A DNA stretch of 64,000 bases, taken from contig OW203762.1 in the NCBI GenBank assembly GCA_934045905.1, positions 38,913,702 through 38,977,701 of the forward strand, read 5' to 3'. Positions 36,160 to 47,637 of this stretch are shown piece after piece; within the stretch, counting starts at the first letter, position 1, and every line of letters begins with the position of its first letter. The position numbers and the translations under genes are program-made. The notes beneath the pieces were generated by a model. The model was given only the letters and a program-made list of their open reading frames with translations. It searched no databases and was not told where the DNA came from. This stretch comes from Leuctra nigra. Taxonomy: Eukaryota > Arthropoda > Insecta > Plecoptera > Leuctridae.

Positions 36160-37720
36160 CAAGTAGCGTACCAACCAAACACTGAAGGTCCTATCACACC
36201 AAGCCCATTATTTTACAACTGCATTGTTAGTCCGCTATCAATTACTTCAATGTTAATCTTATGGAAGAATTTGCTAGCGACCAGCAATGCAGTTGTAGAA
36301 TCAAGGCCCTGACAGATTGATATCAGGCTTAAAATAATTTATACTAAATTCCATATTTTTGCACATCAAGATTTTGCTCCTTTAAAACAGTAAAAAAAAC
36401 GAATACTTCGATATACGAAAGCTGACATCATGACGCGAATTCCTCTCCAATCAACTTTCGCTCTGTAATCTTGAGCGACATTTTGTTTTTCTTCCCGCTC
36501 TCTGCTCGAAGTACTCCAGAAGGCCGTGATACTCGTGTTAACACCGTGTTTACCCGGTGTTTTATCGGCCGAGCCGGAGAGTGAGGTCTCGCGGTCGACC
36601 AAGAGCTGTCACATCTAGCAGTCTTCCATCAGATCAAACTGCGGTCCCCTCCGTGGTCCCCTAGCTGGAGCAGGAAGTGGAGGCTGACCACGAGACACTT
36701 CTTATAAATCTTCACCGAACTCGGGAACTATTCTTGGAGAGAAAAAAAAAAACTTTCTCGGAGAAATGTCCAGTTAACTGTCATTTTGTAATAGTTTACG
36801 CGTTGTAAGCGAATAACTGTCGCACGACGTTTGATCAGGAAATTTACTCGATTTCTTCCGAAAAAGAACAGTTTGTTGAAAATATGAAAAAAAAAAAAAA
36901 TTTGTAGAGAGCAGGGTTTTTTTTGGATTGTTTTTTTTATAATATTGTCATGTACTTTTTTTTACTACAATAAAACAGTTTTTTGAGACTAACGGTAACA
37001 AATCTTCGCAGAAATGTATTTTCAAAATAGTGAGCTCATACATATTTTCCAATAAATAGCTTTCAGGCTAGAGTGTTAAATTGCGAATAAATAACGCATG
37101 TCCAGAAGCATTTACGTCAATTACTTGATGAAATGAATGACTGCCAATCGTTGGATATTGCGGTTATCCACCTCATACATCCTGACTCGGAATCAATATG
37201 CGTCCAGGTTTGGTATTTATTGGAGTATCACCACTCACGATACTGCCTGACATAATATAGATTAACATTGTCTTGCATTAGTATCTATACGATCTTGGTC
37301 GAATAAATCTCCCAAGTAATCAATGGTCAAAGGATGGTCAAATGCGATTACTTGATTAATATTACAAATGAAGTTCAGATAATAAACATACCCCAAACCA
37401 AGATCATTCAAGAAATTGGTTGGTGAAAATCTAGTTATCCGAAGGTCTGGGTTTCATTTTTAATTAAGGGTATGCGTATACTATAATATAATTATAATAT
37501 ACTTACAATATATTATACTATAATAAGGTATGTTCTGCTAGGTAGTACGATTTAGCCAAATAAAATTAGTTAGTTTTTATAATGTCTTATTTCATCTGAT
37601 TTACCTCTGCATAATTCACAGATCGACATCATTGCAGAACAAAACCAACGTGTTCGCTACTCACAACAACATGGTTGAAAACTTTGACGAGATTTCTTGA
37701 GCTCAGTTACATGTCTTGCT
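36160..37720. other. No gene recognised; GC-rich hairpin at 36540
   Basis: A GC-rich stretch (36470-36660) holds a perfect AACACCG/CGGTGTT hairpin with an 8-base loop at 36540-36561. A/T runs near 36740 and 36885 and an AT-palindromic patch at 37480-37545 follow. The 78-codon minus frame at 36366-36602 does not start with ATG and is unrecognised. Confidence 0.45.
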
Positions 37721-37722
37721 TT

Positions 37723-37917
37723 CTACACAAGTTCGTCCATTTCCTGGGCGAGTGCGGAAACCTCAGTCCAAGAATCATCCCAAAAAGAAAACTCAATTAT
37801 ACTATTACACTTGTTCGCGAAAGAGAAAGTTGAATCAATCTCAAGCCCGAAGCACGGCTTGCTTGCTTTCTGTGCGCTTCCCTCGATCTCAGCAAAAGCG
37901 AATCTTTCTTTATAACA
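37723..37917 (-). CDS. Coding-like minus frame without start, unrecognised
   Basis: 64 codons ending at TAG (37723-37725), without an ATG at the beginning. The product is acidic and balanced (for example AEIEGSAQKASKPCFGLEID, then FWDDSWTEVSALAQEMDELV), whereas the plus strand reads as serine/leucine-rich frames typical of antisense. An AAAG acceptor-like site after a T-rich tract sits at its upstream edge, so a terminal exon is conceivable. No family is recognised. Fairly likely to be chance. Confidence 0.18.
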   Translation of the reverse strand, partial: CYKERFAFAEIEGSAQKASKPCFGLEIDSTFSFANKCNSIIEFSFWDDSWTEVSALAQEMDELV

Positions 37918-38287
37918 TTAAAAAAGTTTTAAACATTTTTTTATCCGAGAATAGCCATGAAATAATCAGAACGAAAGTTTGTTTTAATGAAAATTACTGA
38001 AGTAATAATATTTTTAAGTGTTAATAAAATTCAAAAAAACAGCTTGAAGAAAATTGGATTGAAGACAAAGTTAAGTAAATTTTGTCAAGTGTCATTGCTC
38101 TAAATGTAAAATTACATAAACTCTGCAAACTTTTATTGAAAACTTTTCCATGATCGGATAAAAGTTCAGATCTGAATTTCTAAGAATCAGTTGTTATCGC
38201 GAAATAATAATTATTGTAATTTGCGATACAACTCAGATTTTTTTCATGAAACTTTTGTCTATCAAAGATGGCAATTGTTCAGTTGAA

Positions 38288-38455
38288 TCACGAACCATAT
38301 TTTTTATTAAATTTGAAAGCTTTTGATTTGGCCTCCCGATTGGATTCGTCTTCTGCCGTCTCGTCGTCAGCCGCAATTCTGTCAAGCTTCATCAAACAAT
38401 TTGCTCCTACTTTTTTCACAAAAGAATACAAATCTGGGAACTTCTTTTCCCGAAT
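38288..38455 (-). CDS. Coding-like minus frame, unrecognised
   Basis: 55 codons ending at TGA (38288-38290), with the charged product FPDLYSFVKKVGANCLMKLD followed by an acidic ADDETAEDE stretch and a basic C-terminal end. The overlapping plus frame (38268-38570) is serine-rich in exactly the antisense segment. A possible CCCAG acceptor lies near its upstream edge at about 38444. It lies about 370 bp upstream, on the minus strand, of the 37723-37917 frame, so the two could be neighbouring exons, but nothing joins them. Confidence 0.18.
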   Translation of the reverse strand: MREKKFPDLYSFVKKVGANCLMKLDRIAADDETAEDESNREAKSKAFKFNKKYGS

Positions 38456-38665
38456 TTATCAGGTTCTAACGAAAATATTGGAAGAGGCAATATATTTAAT
38501 AAGCACAGTAGAAAATGTGGTAGACACGTTGTTAAATAATTTGTTTTTGTCACCAACTTTACCCGACTGACTCCAGCAGAGCAAGGGAATGGATCATATT
38601 GCGGTTAGTATTCACCTAATGGTTGGTGGTTTTCTAACCTGTCCGGTTTCTGTATGTGTTTTGTA

Positions 38666-38713
38666 GCCCTAAGAAGAACCGTACGAGACATTACGACGGT
38701 TCTTTTAAGGGCC
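38666..38713. other. Histone-3'-end-like stem-loop in an inverted pair
   Basis: Two 17-base arms, GCCCTAAGAAGAACCGT (38666-38682) and ACGGTTCTTTTAAGGGC (38696-38712), are nearly perfect inverted copies around a 13-base loop. The right arm alone also folds as GGTTCT-TTTA-AGGGCC, close to the conserved metazoan replication-dependent histone mRNA stem-loop, and a purine-rich AGAGAAGAAAC follows as in histone downstream elements. The left arm read on the minus strand has the same shape. No histone coding sequence is convincing nearby, so this may be a gene remnant, a small repeat, or coincidence. Confidence 0.4.
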
Positions 38714-41097
38714 AGAGAAGAAACAGGCGCATTCAGAAAAGTGGTTGTAAAATTTGTTTTTAATGGTTTAAAAATAGCTTTAAATTACAAACTAAATTAA
38801 ATTAATGGAAACAGGAATCGGTTTAATAAATACAAAATATGGTAAAATTATGGCTTGGCATTGATTAATGTCTTAACTTTGGCAATGAGTAATACAAAAT
38901 AGATTTAAAAAAAATGCGTCCCCAAGACAGTTCTTGTGTTTTGCGTTTTGCGTTCTGAGTTCTGCGTTTTTTTTCTATCACAAGATCCTGACTGAAGCCC
39001 TGACTTGTGATTGGTTAATAGTTATAGTAAAAAGTACCATACTATAAAAGCTATGTGGACGCAGATTGAGTAATATAGAATTTATATAATTCTTTTAACC
39101 TGAAAATCATCACCGCTCCTTTTCACCAAATTCCCTTACTCTATTAAATTCCTTCATCTTTTAGACACCATTACAGTGAAACAAGATACGCCTTGCATGT
39201 GAAAGCGGTTTGCATCCAGTGCAGGCTCGTAACAGGGCGTGGGTATGCAACCCTCCGCTCCGAAGTGTGTTGCAGGTAGCATCAGCTAGCGCAGGGGCGA
39301 GTAAGCAAATAGTTCGTTCCTGTCGTGCCTGGGGCTGTTGACAGACCAGAGTACGTCACAGAAGAAGAGGGAGACGATTCCATTGACGTTCAAGTGAGTG
39401 AGTGAGAGAGACGCGCAAACAAGGGAGAAAATTGAAATGTAAAGATTCAATAGGGAAAAGATATGTTGGCATAAAAATATGAGGTGGAGAAGGTAGAAAA
39501 GTAGTCGTTTGACTCCGTTCGTTTGAATGCAATATAAATAGACAGGTATGTGATTTTAACGTTATTTACGTTATGAATCAAAGGTTACTTTGTTATTCAT
39601 AGCTTATTAAAATATATTTATACAACATTTTACTGACGATTTGCTTGAGGATGCGACTCAATCACATGGCAAAAGTTATTGTAAACTCTCATTCGAATTA
39701 AACTTAGTTAATGTACAGTCAATTAATATTAGTACAGTGACAAAATGTCAGCACGTTTATTATCAAATCATATTTTTTAATTTATATTATTTTATCAATA
39801 CTGTATAATATCTTATACAAGGTCATGGGGTGGATGGTATCCATTTTTAACTAGAGCATTTTTACATACAATAACCGACTTGATTTTATTTTTTAATAAG
39901 ATATAAAATATTTCACGGTACACATTTTTATATGGCCTTTATTTCAGTGCTATTTATACGTTTGGAGGTAAATCAAGCCATAATTCAGGCGGTTTCATGT
40001 ATCAGTGGGGTAGAATAAAACCTTTCCCTGAGCTTCACGAGCCCAGGCGAGGGAGCAAAAGATTCTTTGAGATTTTCTGACGTCAAAGGAGGAAGGATTT
40101 AGTTGTTGCCGACGGCGGAAGTTACAAAGTCTACAGGTCGTTGTTATATGATTGGATTTCAATGTCATTCGAGACGACCATCATGTAAAAGATACAGCAT
40201 GCCTATATCGAGGTAACATCAAGAACCCAACACTTCAGCATACGTTTACAAAACACACGCAGGTGTTTAGTATCAAAGATGACAACTAATCATGGCTTAG
40301 TTATGAACGACTAAAATTACATTGTTGAAATTGGATTTAAAATCCCAAAATTGCACGTTTATGCTATAGTAAAATTTACTGTTGCTGAGGGTTTAGGCTG
40401 CGTGAGGCTAACGCCCTAAAACGATCACATTTCAAAGAGACGTAAAATGGCGGTCGATACCATGGCTTAATGAACAAATACAAAAATTCTCCCGATCATA
40501 ATCATCAATGATTCCAGCTTGTGTATTAGTCCCGTCTCCGATGACGTCATCAATTTCCTGTCAATCTGATTAACTCGTTTCTTCTCGACTTGAACGAATG
40601 AAACTCTCTAGCGGATATTAACCGAACTCAACTGGTTTATGTTATCTGGAAAACGCAAGGGAAAACAATTTCCTGGCTCAAGTTGAGTGACTGTCGATTC
40701 CGAGATTAATGAAAGCCTTGATACGGTCGATTATCAATTTAACTCATGCACGTGGCATTGAAATCCCTTCGCAGTGACGTCATTCGGAGGAAGTAAACAC
40801 TGACAGCTTTTATTAACCCTTCATTGGATTAAATATTCACTAATCAGACTAAATGTTATTCTATATTTTTCTATTTACTCAAAAAAGTTGATGTTACGTT
40901 GAATCGTATTATGCATTATCCTCTACAAGAAAAGTGTCATAATTTATCTACACATTTGTTTTATACCTAAATGCCACTACGTTTTACAGCGTCAATGGTT
41001 ATGTGGGAAAGTTTTTGAATGCATCTGAATATATTTAATTTGTAATTAAAAACAATACAAATCGATAATTTGGTTCCCGACTAATAATCATGTTTGT

Positions 41098-41146
41098 GTT
41101 CACTGTTCACTGTTCACTGTTGTGTTCACTGTTCACTGTTCACTGT
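41098..41146. repeat. (TGTTCAC)n heptamer microsatellite
   Basis: Two blocks of three TTCACTG units separated by one GTTGTG interruption. Seen directly. Confidence 0.9.
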
Positions 41147-43431
41147 TTTTTGTAACATTACATGAATAAAAAAATCTTGAAATCTTAAAGATTTTGTGTC
41201 AGAACTCAATTTAAACAAGCGTAAATAATATTTCTTGTTCTTTACTTTTATAAGAAAATCTTCCAAATTGTAAGTTTAAAATACCTGCAAACTGAAGAAA
41301 TTAATATGCACAGTAACCATGTCAGCCCTGACTATAATAAACAATGAATGGATAGGAACTTGATTTTATGGCTACTTCCAAGTAATTCTCGGAGTCTTTG
41401 TCTCCCCGAAATTGTTGTGACTCTCACAAAATCTAAAGAGAAATTCTGTTTTCTTAAATCGCAGATCCGACTGCATTCAAACTTGCTCTAAGCTAATCTC
41501 ACAGCAAATAGCGCCAACAAGAACAACAATAAAAAGAATCATTTAGCGCATTTTCCTCGCGCTTCTTGATGAGAGAGAGCGAGAAGGTGCGAGATAAAGA
41601 AGGAGAAGGAGAGTTTCACTAATAGAATTGCCATCGGATCCTGGAGCAGAGTCGTGGCAATAGCTGGATCAGTAGACGCAGATCCATTCACGTGTGCATT
41701 AGAGGGTACTTTCTTCTACCAATTTGACGGCTTGATGTTGGGCGTTACCAACACGAGATGCTCCCCTTCTTCCCCATATTACTTTGTCTTCCGCCGTCAA
41801 AATACCCCCGGAAGTCTTAGCAGAATGCACTGAGTGAAACACTGAAACTGTACTTCATCATATTTCAACCATAATAATTAATGCAAATTAAACATCACTT
41901 TAAAGTCTGGAATATGTGGAGCAGCCATTAGAAGACAGTACATTATTTACTAAGAACACTCGAGAAATACAAGACAATGAAATTCTTCGCTTTGAAATAA
42001 TCACCTACACATTTTATTCAGTAAAATGCTTATCAATTTTATCAAAAGCGCGACTAGACAGTGAAATGAAAAAACTACGTGTTTTTTTGTACACTTGCGT
42101 TGTAGAAATAAATGACAATTTATACGACTGCCTTTTGTTGATCTTCCTAACTAGAAGGAAAAGAAATCACTTCTAAAAACAGCGCTCCTCGAAATCCTAT
42201 TCTTCTGAAGAAATGTGCATAACGCGTAAGCATAGTGAAGCTTTTATTAAAGTGTGCCGAAGAGACACGTTATTGAGCGACAGATAGGAGGCCAAGAATC
42301 CAATATCCAAACACTACTTACATGCGTCGATATCTCCTTATGAGACAGATGCGCTCCAGCTCCAATAAGACCGGCGTCTCGACGCTCAGCGTCGTTAGGA
42401 GAGGGGAAAAGGTCAACTTGCTTTACGTCTTGTCTCTATATGTTCTTTCAATCGAATAGCACGCGTTTCCCCATGTCTAGCGCGAGAGGAAGCGAGACAA
42501 AGATAGCGTTTACTTCGGCATGTGCCTCTTTCGGTGACAATTACCATTTAACAAAGTCGATTTGTGTTGCCTTTAACGACGAGGACATAGCGAGGAAGTG
42601 AAGATGGCAAGAGAGGGAAATAGGAAGAGCAAGAGATCTTTGAGTTGGGAGGAGAGAATGGGAGACGTCTAGAGGGAAAGGGAAAGATCAAATTAAAAGA
42701 AGAAACGACTGGCATAGACACAAAGTTAACGATTCGCTTCAACCGAGCAATTGCGCTCGCTAGAACACTAATGTAGTTATTTATAACGGCGCTTTCCAAT
42801 GTAATGAACTCGATTCGGAGGATAATTAATTGACATTGAGAACTAAGTATAAACAAGAAAAGTTTGTTTACAAATGTATAGGAAATCTTTCAATAGACAA
42901 TTGAAACGACGATTAATTCCGGTTTGTTGAAACCCAATGCTGTACTAAGATTGAATACTGATCATGGTTGTTATAGAACAATCGAAAGGGGTGTGCTTTT
43001 AAAAATAGCCGTCATTGATGCTTTCTATAAAAGTACTCGAATTATTTTAAGTCTTGTGAGTTTAGGTATTATTTCAGATTATTATTAATTCAGTATTTAA
43101 AAAATCTGATGCATCTTAGGTATGTAACCTGAGAAACACTCCTCCACTTCGATTTATCATGTAAGAAGCATTACGTCAGACCCAGAGAAAGTTATCAAAG
43201 ATATTTTGACAATAGTAAGATGTTCTTAGCTCACTATTTGTGGCAATATGAAATATGGCGTCAGATTAAGTGGAAGCTGGTCCTGGACCTATTAGTGCTA
43301 ATGTTCTTTCTCTAGGTCCCGATGATATCTTGACCAAAGTTGGCCAAAGTTGGTTCGTTGGTGGCGAGTATTTTATTGGCCATCACCGTTAAGACTGTTG
43401 CCATGAATCAACGGGTAAGTTGTGCCGCTAG

Positions 43432-43460
43432 GGCGACGCCGACGCCGACGCCGAGCGTCC
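43432..43460. repeat. GACGCC hexamer tandem
   Basis: GGCGACGCCGACGCCGACGC, then CGAGCG. A short CpG-rich hexamer array, one of several CGACGC clusters in the window. Confidence 0.75.
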
Positions 43461-45246
43461 GACTCTGCCACGGTTAAGTGGCTTTGCGCCGCACTTGGCA
43501 TTACAAACATAATTCAAGATCTGGACCTCGAGGAGTGGGAAGAAACAACGAGAAGTACCCGGCAATAAAGGAAAAGAAAGCAGTAGTAGAAATACAATAA
43601 ACTTTGTTGGTAAGATGCCTTGTAAGCAAATATCTCCGGATACTTTTTTATAGTCTTGATGAAAATTCTAAAGTCGAGTCTTACGATTTTGTCTTCTTTG
43701 GAAAACACAGAAATAAAATAAAAAAAACTAAAGTATCGTCTGAAGATGGATGATCCGGCTTGTGGATGAAATGAGTTAAGATATTGAATTATTTATGCAA
43801 GAGTTGGTGACATTCATCTTTTTTGCAATGCGGCATTGTGATTTAAATTATTTAAATGAAGAGAAATCCGCATAGATACAATTTTCTAAGAGATTGCTGT
43901 CAACTTTGGTTTACTCTCTGAGAGGTCAATATTTTTCATAAAAAAAAAATGTAGCCAAAGGGTCTACCTTTATCTTCCAGACTGAAAAATCGTGCAAAAT
44001 ACTGAAAAGTTTATTCGACAATCTTAATATGAAGCTACTTACATATTAATATCACAACATTAGAGAATATCTATACTGCTTCTTACGGTAGATAAAACTA
44101 TGAAACTACTTCCCGAAGATCTCCCTGGCGCCTGAAGAACCTGGATCTTAGACTGGACGGACTCGGGACCGGAACTTGGGCATTGTTCTGTTGTGTATCG
44201 TTTCCAGAAGAATGGATGCCGAGTCTTTCCGGTCTCATAACTTAAGCACTGGTCCCAAGCAGGGTGCAACCCCCTTCTCTTACCACCATTCCCCAAAAAA
44301 TAGTTACTCGTGTAAAATAAATAAATTCTTCTATAGTTGGCTATTTTTTCTCTCTCTACATATCCGCAATAGGTTTATAGCCATTGCTTCTCCCCTTTAG
44401 CTTGCTTGTGGACATGGCGCAGTCATGTAAATAATGCGATTTTTTTCTCGTCTTAAATTCTGAGCCTAGTCTTTTGCAAAAGATACCACCCCGTCTTAAG
44501 AGAAAAATTGTTAAAAACTGCTTTTTAGAGATCCCAGCCATTTGCTCAGTCATCTTTCGTAGGACGTAGATTTGAAACTGACATAAATCAACTTTTACTA
44601 CTCTTGCCCTCGGACATATGTATCTCTATAAATGCTTTCGAGCATGAAAAAATTTGTTGGCAGATAAAATTCATGCTAAAAATCTGCTTATATGGGGAAT
44701 TGCGTCCGTTTTTGTAGCTATTTACTAAGAGTATTGCCCGTTGGAACCTCGGATTATAAATATAAAAAAATATCTCTAGCGAAATCTAAACATGCAAATT
44801 CTTTTACAACATTTCGCAACAAAATTTTACGACTGTCCGGGGAATATCTTTTAGTGTCTCCACAATCAACTTGAATAACATCACATGAACACATATTCGG
44901 ACAGAGATTTCGACGCCGACGTCTTCTATTCGACGCCACGCGTTAGTTCATTCGAGTTGAGGTGGTGAGAAAAATCACCGTCCGTTTGAGCCGACAAATC
45001 GCTGAGCAATTGAAGGGAACGATTCCGATATTAATCAAGCGCCGCGACGCCGAGACTTCGTCATTGTCGACGCTAAGCTAGCGGCGTCGGTCTGGAAGTA
45101 ATACTTCCTCGTCACCTTCATAGAGAGCGCGGAGAACTTGCCGAGGAGATAACAAGCTGAAGAAGGATGGAGGCGAAGTGAATCATTAGTTTGCCTACAG
45201 AACCTGTGTTTATTTGGGCTAGTAAAGTAAGCAATAATGATCAACA

Positions 45247-45328
45247 GCAGTCGTGGCCGAGTGGTTAAGGCGTCTGACTCGAAATCAGATTCCCTCTGGG
45301 AGCGCAGGTTCGAATCCTGCCGACTGCG
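45247..45328 (+). tRNA. tRNA-Ser(CGA)
   Basis: A complete cloverleaf. The acceptor GCAGTCG pairs with CGACTGC (45321-45327), with discriminator G at 45328. The D-arm contains GCCGAGTGGTTAAGGC (A box). The anticodon stem TCTGA/TCAGA carries loop CTCGAAA with anticodon CGA at 45280-45282, which decodes UCG. The long variable arm TCCC-TCT-GGGA (45291-45301) is typical of class II serine tRNAs. The T-arm GCAGG-TTCGAAT-CCTGC (45304-45320) includes the B box. There is no intron and no encoded CCA. A TTTT terminator for RNA polymerase III lies at 45336-45339. It appears to be a lone, intact gene, transcribed from its internal promoter. Confidence 0.97.
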
Positions 45329-46790
45329 ATCTTTGTTTTATTACTTCAATAATGTTTTATCAAACGAAGTATCTTCCCTGACAACGAATTAACAAACATA
45401 CCTATACACAATGTATGATGCAAGGCAATCAGAATGTTTCTTGTAATCGAATTCAGTTCAAATCCCGGGCTCAAAAGTTCTCTACAAAACCAAATAAAAT
45501 CCACAGAACGAGTTTGAAAGTTTAAATTGTTGTGTCGAAAAAGTGATTTTACCATTTCCTAAAGGGTATATATATCAAAGATCGTGTTTGGCTAATTTCA
45601 ATCAATAAAAAGTTTTAACAATATCACAATCTTATTTGATAATTGATTTGTAAAAAAAATCTGTATAGTAAGGGATGGCAGATCGTTAAGAAGCGTCCTT
45701 GAAGGGGTGGAGAAGGTGGAAAGAGAAGGGTGGTGCAGCAACAAAGCTATTAACCTGGCTCGCTGCGATAACCGCAAGAAAATTATTACTCTCAAACGCA
45801 GCCATCTTTTATCCATCCTTCTTGAGACGTTCATTTGCTTTCCTTTCCTTCGACAGCATTGACCAAGACTCGTAGGTAGGTACGTCGCAAGAGAGTGTTA
45901 GGGATGTGGTGGGAAGAAGTGGGAAGGGGCTAATAGTGACAACAATGCACGGGGAATGTAATAAAAGAGAGACGGGAAGAGAGTCCTGAGGGAAATCAAC
46001 CGGCAAGCGCGCATAAGCTGCTGTACACACACACACACACCTTCAGATGTCGCTCGCTATAGGATGGGGTAGGCGACGCAACGGCTTGAAAAATACAACA
46101 CAAGCGTCGTTGCAGCGTCGTGTGTTCCATGTGGAGGCGTCGCAGCGTCGGCGGCGCTGGAGGCGGAAAGTGCAACATCCGCTGGTTGGCGGGTTTTACG
46201 TCGGGGGCGCTCGGGAAGTTACGAAACTGAGATGGGACGAAATTGATTTTAATGGATTGGCTTGATTTTATCCACAAAATCCAAATATATCAATAAACAA
46301 TTGAGCTATCGACAAGAATGCTATAGTAAATCTAGTATACAATAACTTGGTTATCTACTAATTACACACTGACACAATTTCATGTACATCTAAAATACTC
46401 TGTGAGTATTTAACACTCAAGGCATAAAGCATAGTTTAATTGCTATAACGAAATCATTATCTGTGAAGCATTCGCGCTTAGTTAGAAGCTCTGAAATAAG
46501 TGAATATCATTTAGTGAGCGCAATAAAATAATTGCTCCACTAAAAGAGCAGATTGGCCTCCCTTCTTGTGTTTCCACCATTAATAAACTGGCACGAGCCA
46601 TTACATTAATTACTTCATGAATTTCCCCAGCGGCGGAAAATTTCACCTGACTCTGATTATTCATTGGGGAAATCGCGTTGCAAATTCACGGATATGCATG
46701 TTGATCAAATTCGCAAGCTGATGTTGACTGACATAATAGAAATTACGCGAGTTGATTTTCACATTGCAGAGGCTAATGGCGATGGATGAA
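45329..46790. other. No gene recognised; GCGTCG islet
   Basis: Apart from the tRNA terminator, holds a (CA)n run (46025-46040) and a CpG-rich islet at 46070-46210 with five or so CGACGC/GCGTCG words. The ORFs that overlap the islet (46047-46265 plus, 45996-46277 minus) read opposite strands of the same GC-rich repeat and are not called. Confidence 0.5.
46025..46040. repeat. (AC)8 microsatellite
   Basis: Eight perfect AC units. Seen directly. Confidence 0.9.
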
Positions 46791-46799
46791 TACCTATGC

Positions 46800-46985
46800 T
46801 GATGATGAAGAGGTTAGGATAGACGGTGAGACAGAGGCGATCGTACGTAGGGACCCGTCATAGAGACCCTCGTGACTGAGAGAACCACGAAAAACCTCAG
46901 TCAAGGAAGAACGACCGAGGGAATCAAACCCGAGATCTCCGGAGTGCGTTTCTGTCTGAGTTAAATTGCTAGCGAACTTTGTGTA
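46800..46985 (-). repeat. Candidate tRNA-derived SINE, antisense
   Basis: On the minus strand, CTAGCAATTTAACTCAG (about 46972-46956) is followed 25 bases later by GATCTCGGGTTTGATTCCCT. This contains an RNA polymerase III B-box-like word (46920-46930), with the spacing expected of a tRNA head. A body with GGTTTTTCGTGGTTCTCTC follows, a layout common in arthropod tRNA-SINEs. The A box is weak and the cloverleaf is not intact. The ends are uncertain. Confidence 0.4.
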
Positions 46986-47637
46986 AATGTCGCTTATAGC
47001 AGCCATAATTTTATTTTGATTCTGATTCTTATTACTTAGGTAGATACATTATTCATAAATACGTATGCCATGTGTTCTTACTATCATCTGGTATAAGCCG
47101 GATATCTACATTCCGTAAAATTCCAACATTATTTTCAAAAATAAATGTTTTCCCTTCCTTCTTAGTTCCTCCCTTGTATGATAAAATAATTGATTTCTTT
47201 CATTTCTGTTTTGATCGCTTCCTTCTCTAACTTAATGACACTTTCCATCGATAACAAATTATGCTCTCGCAAAGCCGGCCGGCAGGCACAAGATAACAAC
47301 AGTGCAGCAGATATTTGCGCCTCTCTCTACACGTCATTGTGTTTTTCTCTACTTTATTGGCAAAGGACACGGCATTCGACAATTACCTTCATTCACTCTT
47401 TTACCTCTTGCAATTAGTCGTCCCCGCTTTGTTTACACAACTTTCAAGCGCGATATATCGGAGAAGAAAGAGCATGAGCATGAGGGCGGCGAAATAAAAA
47501 GAATGTAGCTCATTTCTCCTGCTTTTGGCTAAATTCAAATACTGAACCTTTGAGAACGAGATGTGTATTTAATATTGTGGAACTTTAAAATATAAAACAT
47601 ATTTCATTTTCATTTTGGCTGTTTCATATGATAAAAA
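46986..47637. other. No gene recognised
   Basis: AT-rich. Three overlapping short plus frames between 47190 and 47508 are in different registers and have no features. Confidence 0.5.

Larger units (their letters stand above)
38714..45246. other. No gene recognised; repeats and motif clusters
   Basis: Mostly AT-rich. Contains TGACGTCA at 40078, 40542 and 40775, a TTCACTG heptamer microsatellite (41098-41146), and CGACGC/GCGTC clusters at 42370-42395, 43432-43460, 44905-44945 and 45042-45092. A 78-codon minus frame at 44060-44296 lacks an ATG start but contains an ACC|GTAAGA donor-like site. No product is recognised anywhere. Confidence 0.45.

Noticed and set aside
38268..38570. Histone H2B-like gene on the plus strand
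   Set aside because: Only short words (RIYQVL, LLNNLF) resemble H2B. The N-terminal half does not align, the histone C-terminal region is missing, and part of the frame looks like antisense of another frame.
41098..41146. CRISPR-like short repeat array
   Set aside because: The heptamer units have no spacers; this is a microsatellite. No CRISPR array or cas-like gene is present anywhere in the window.
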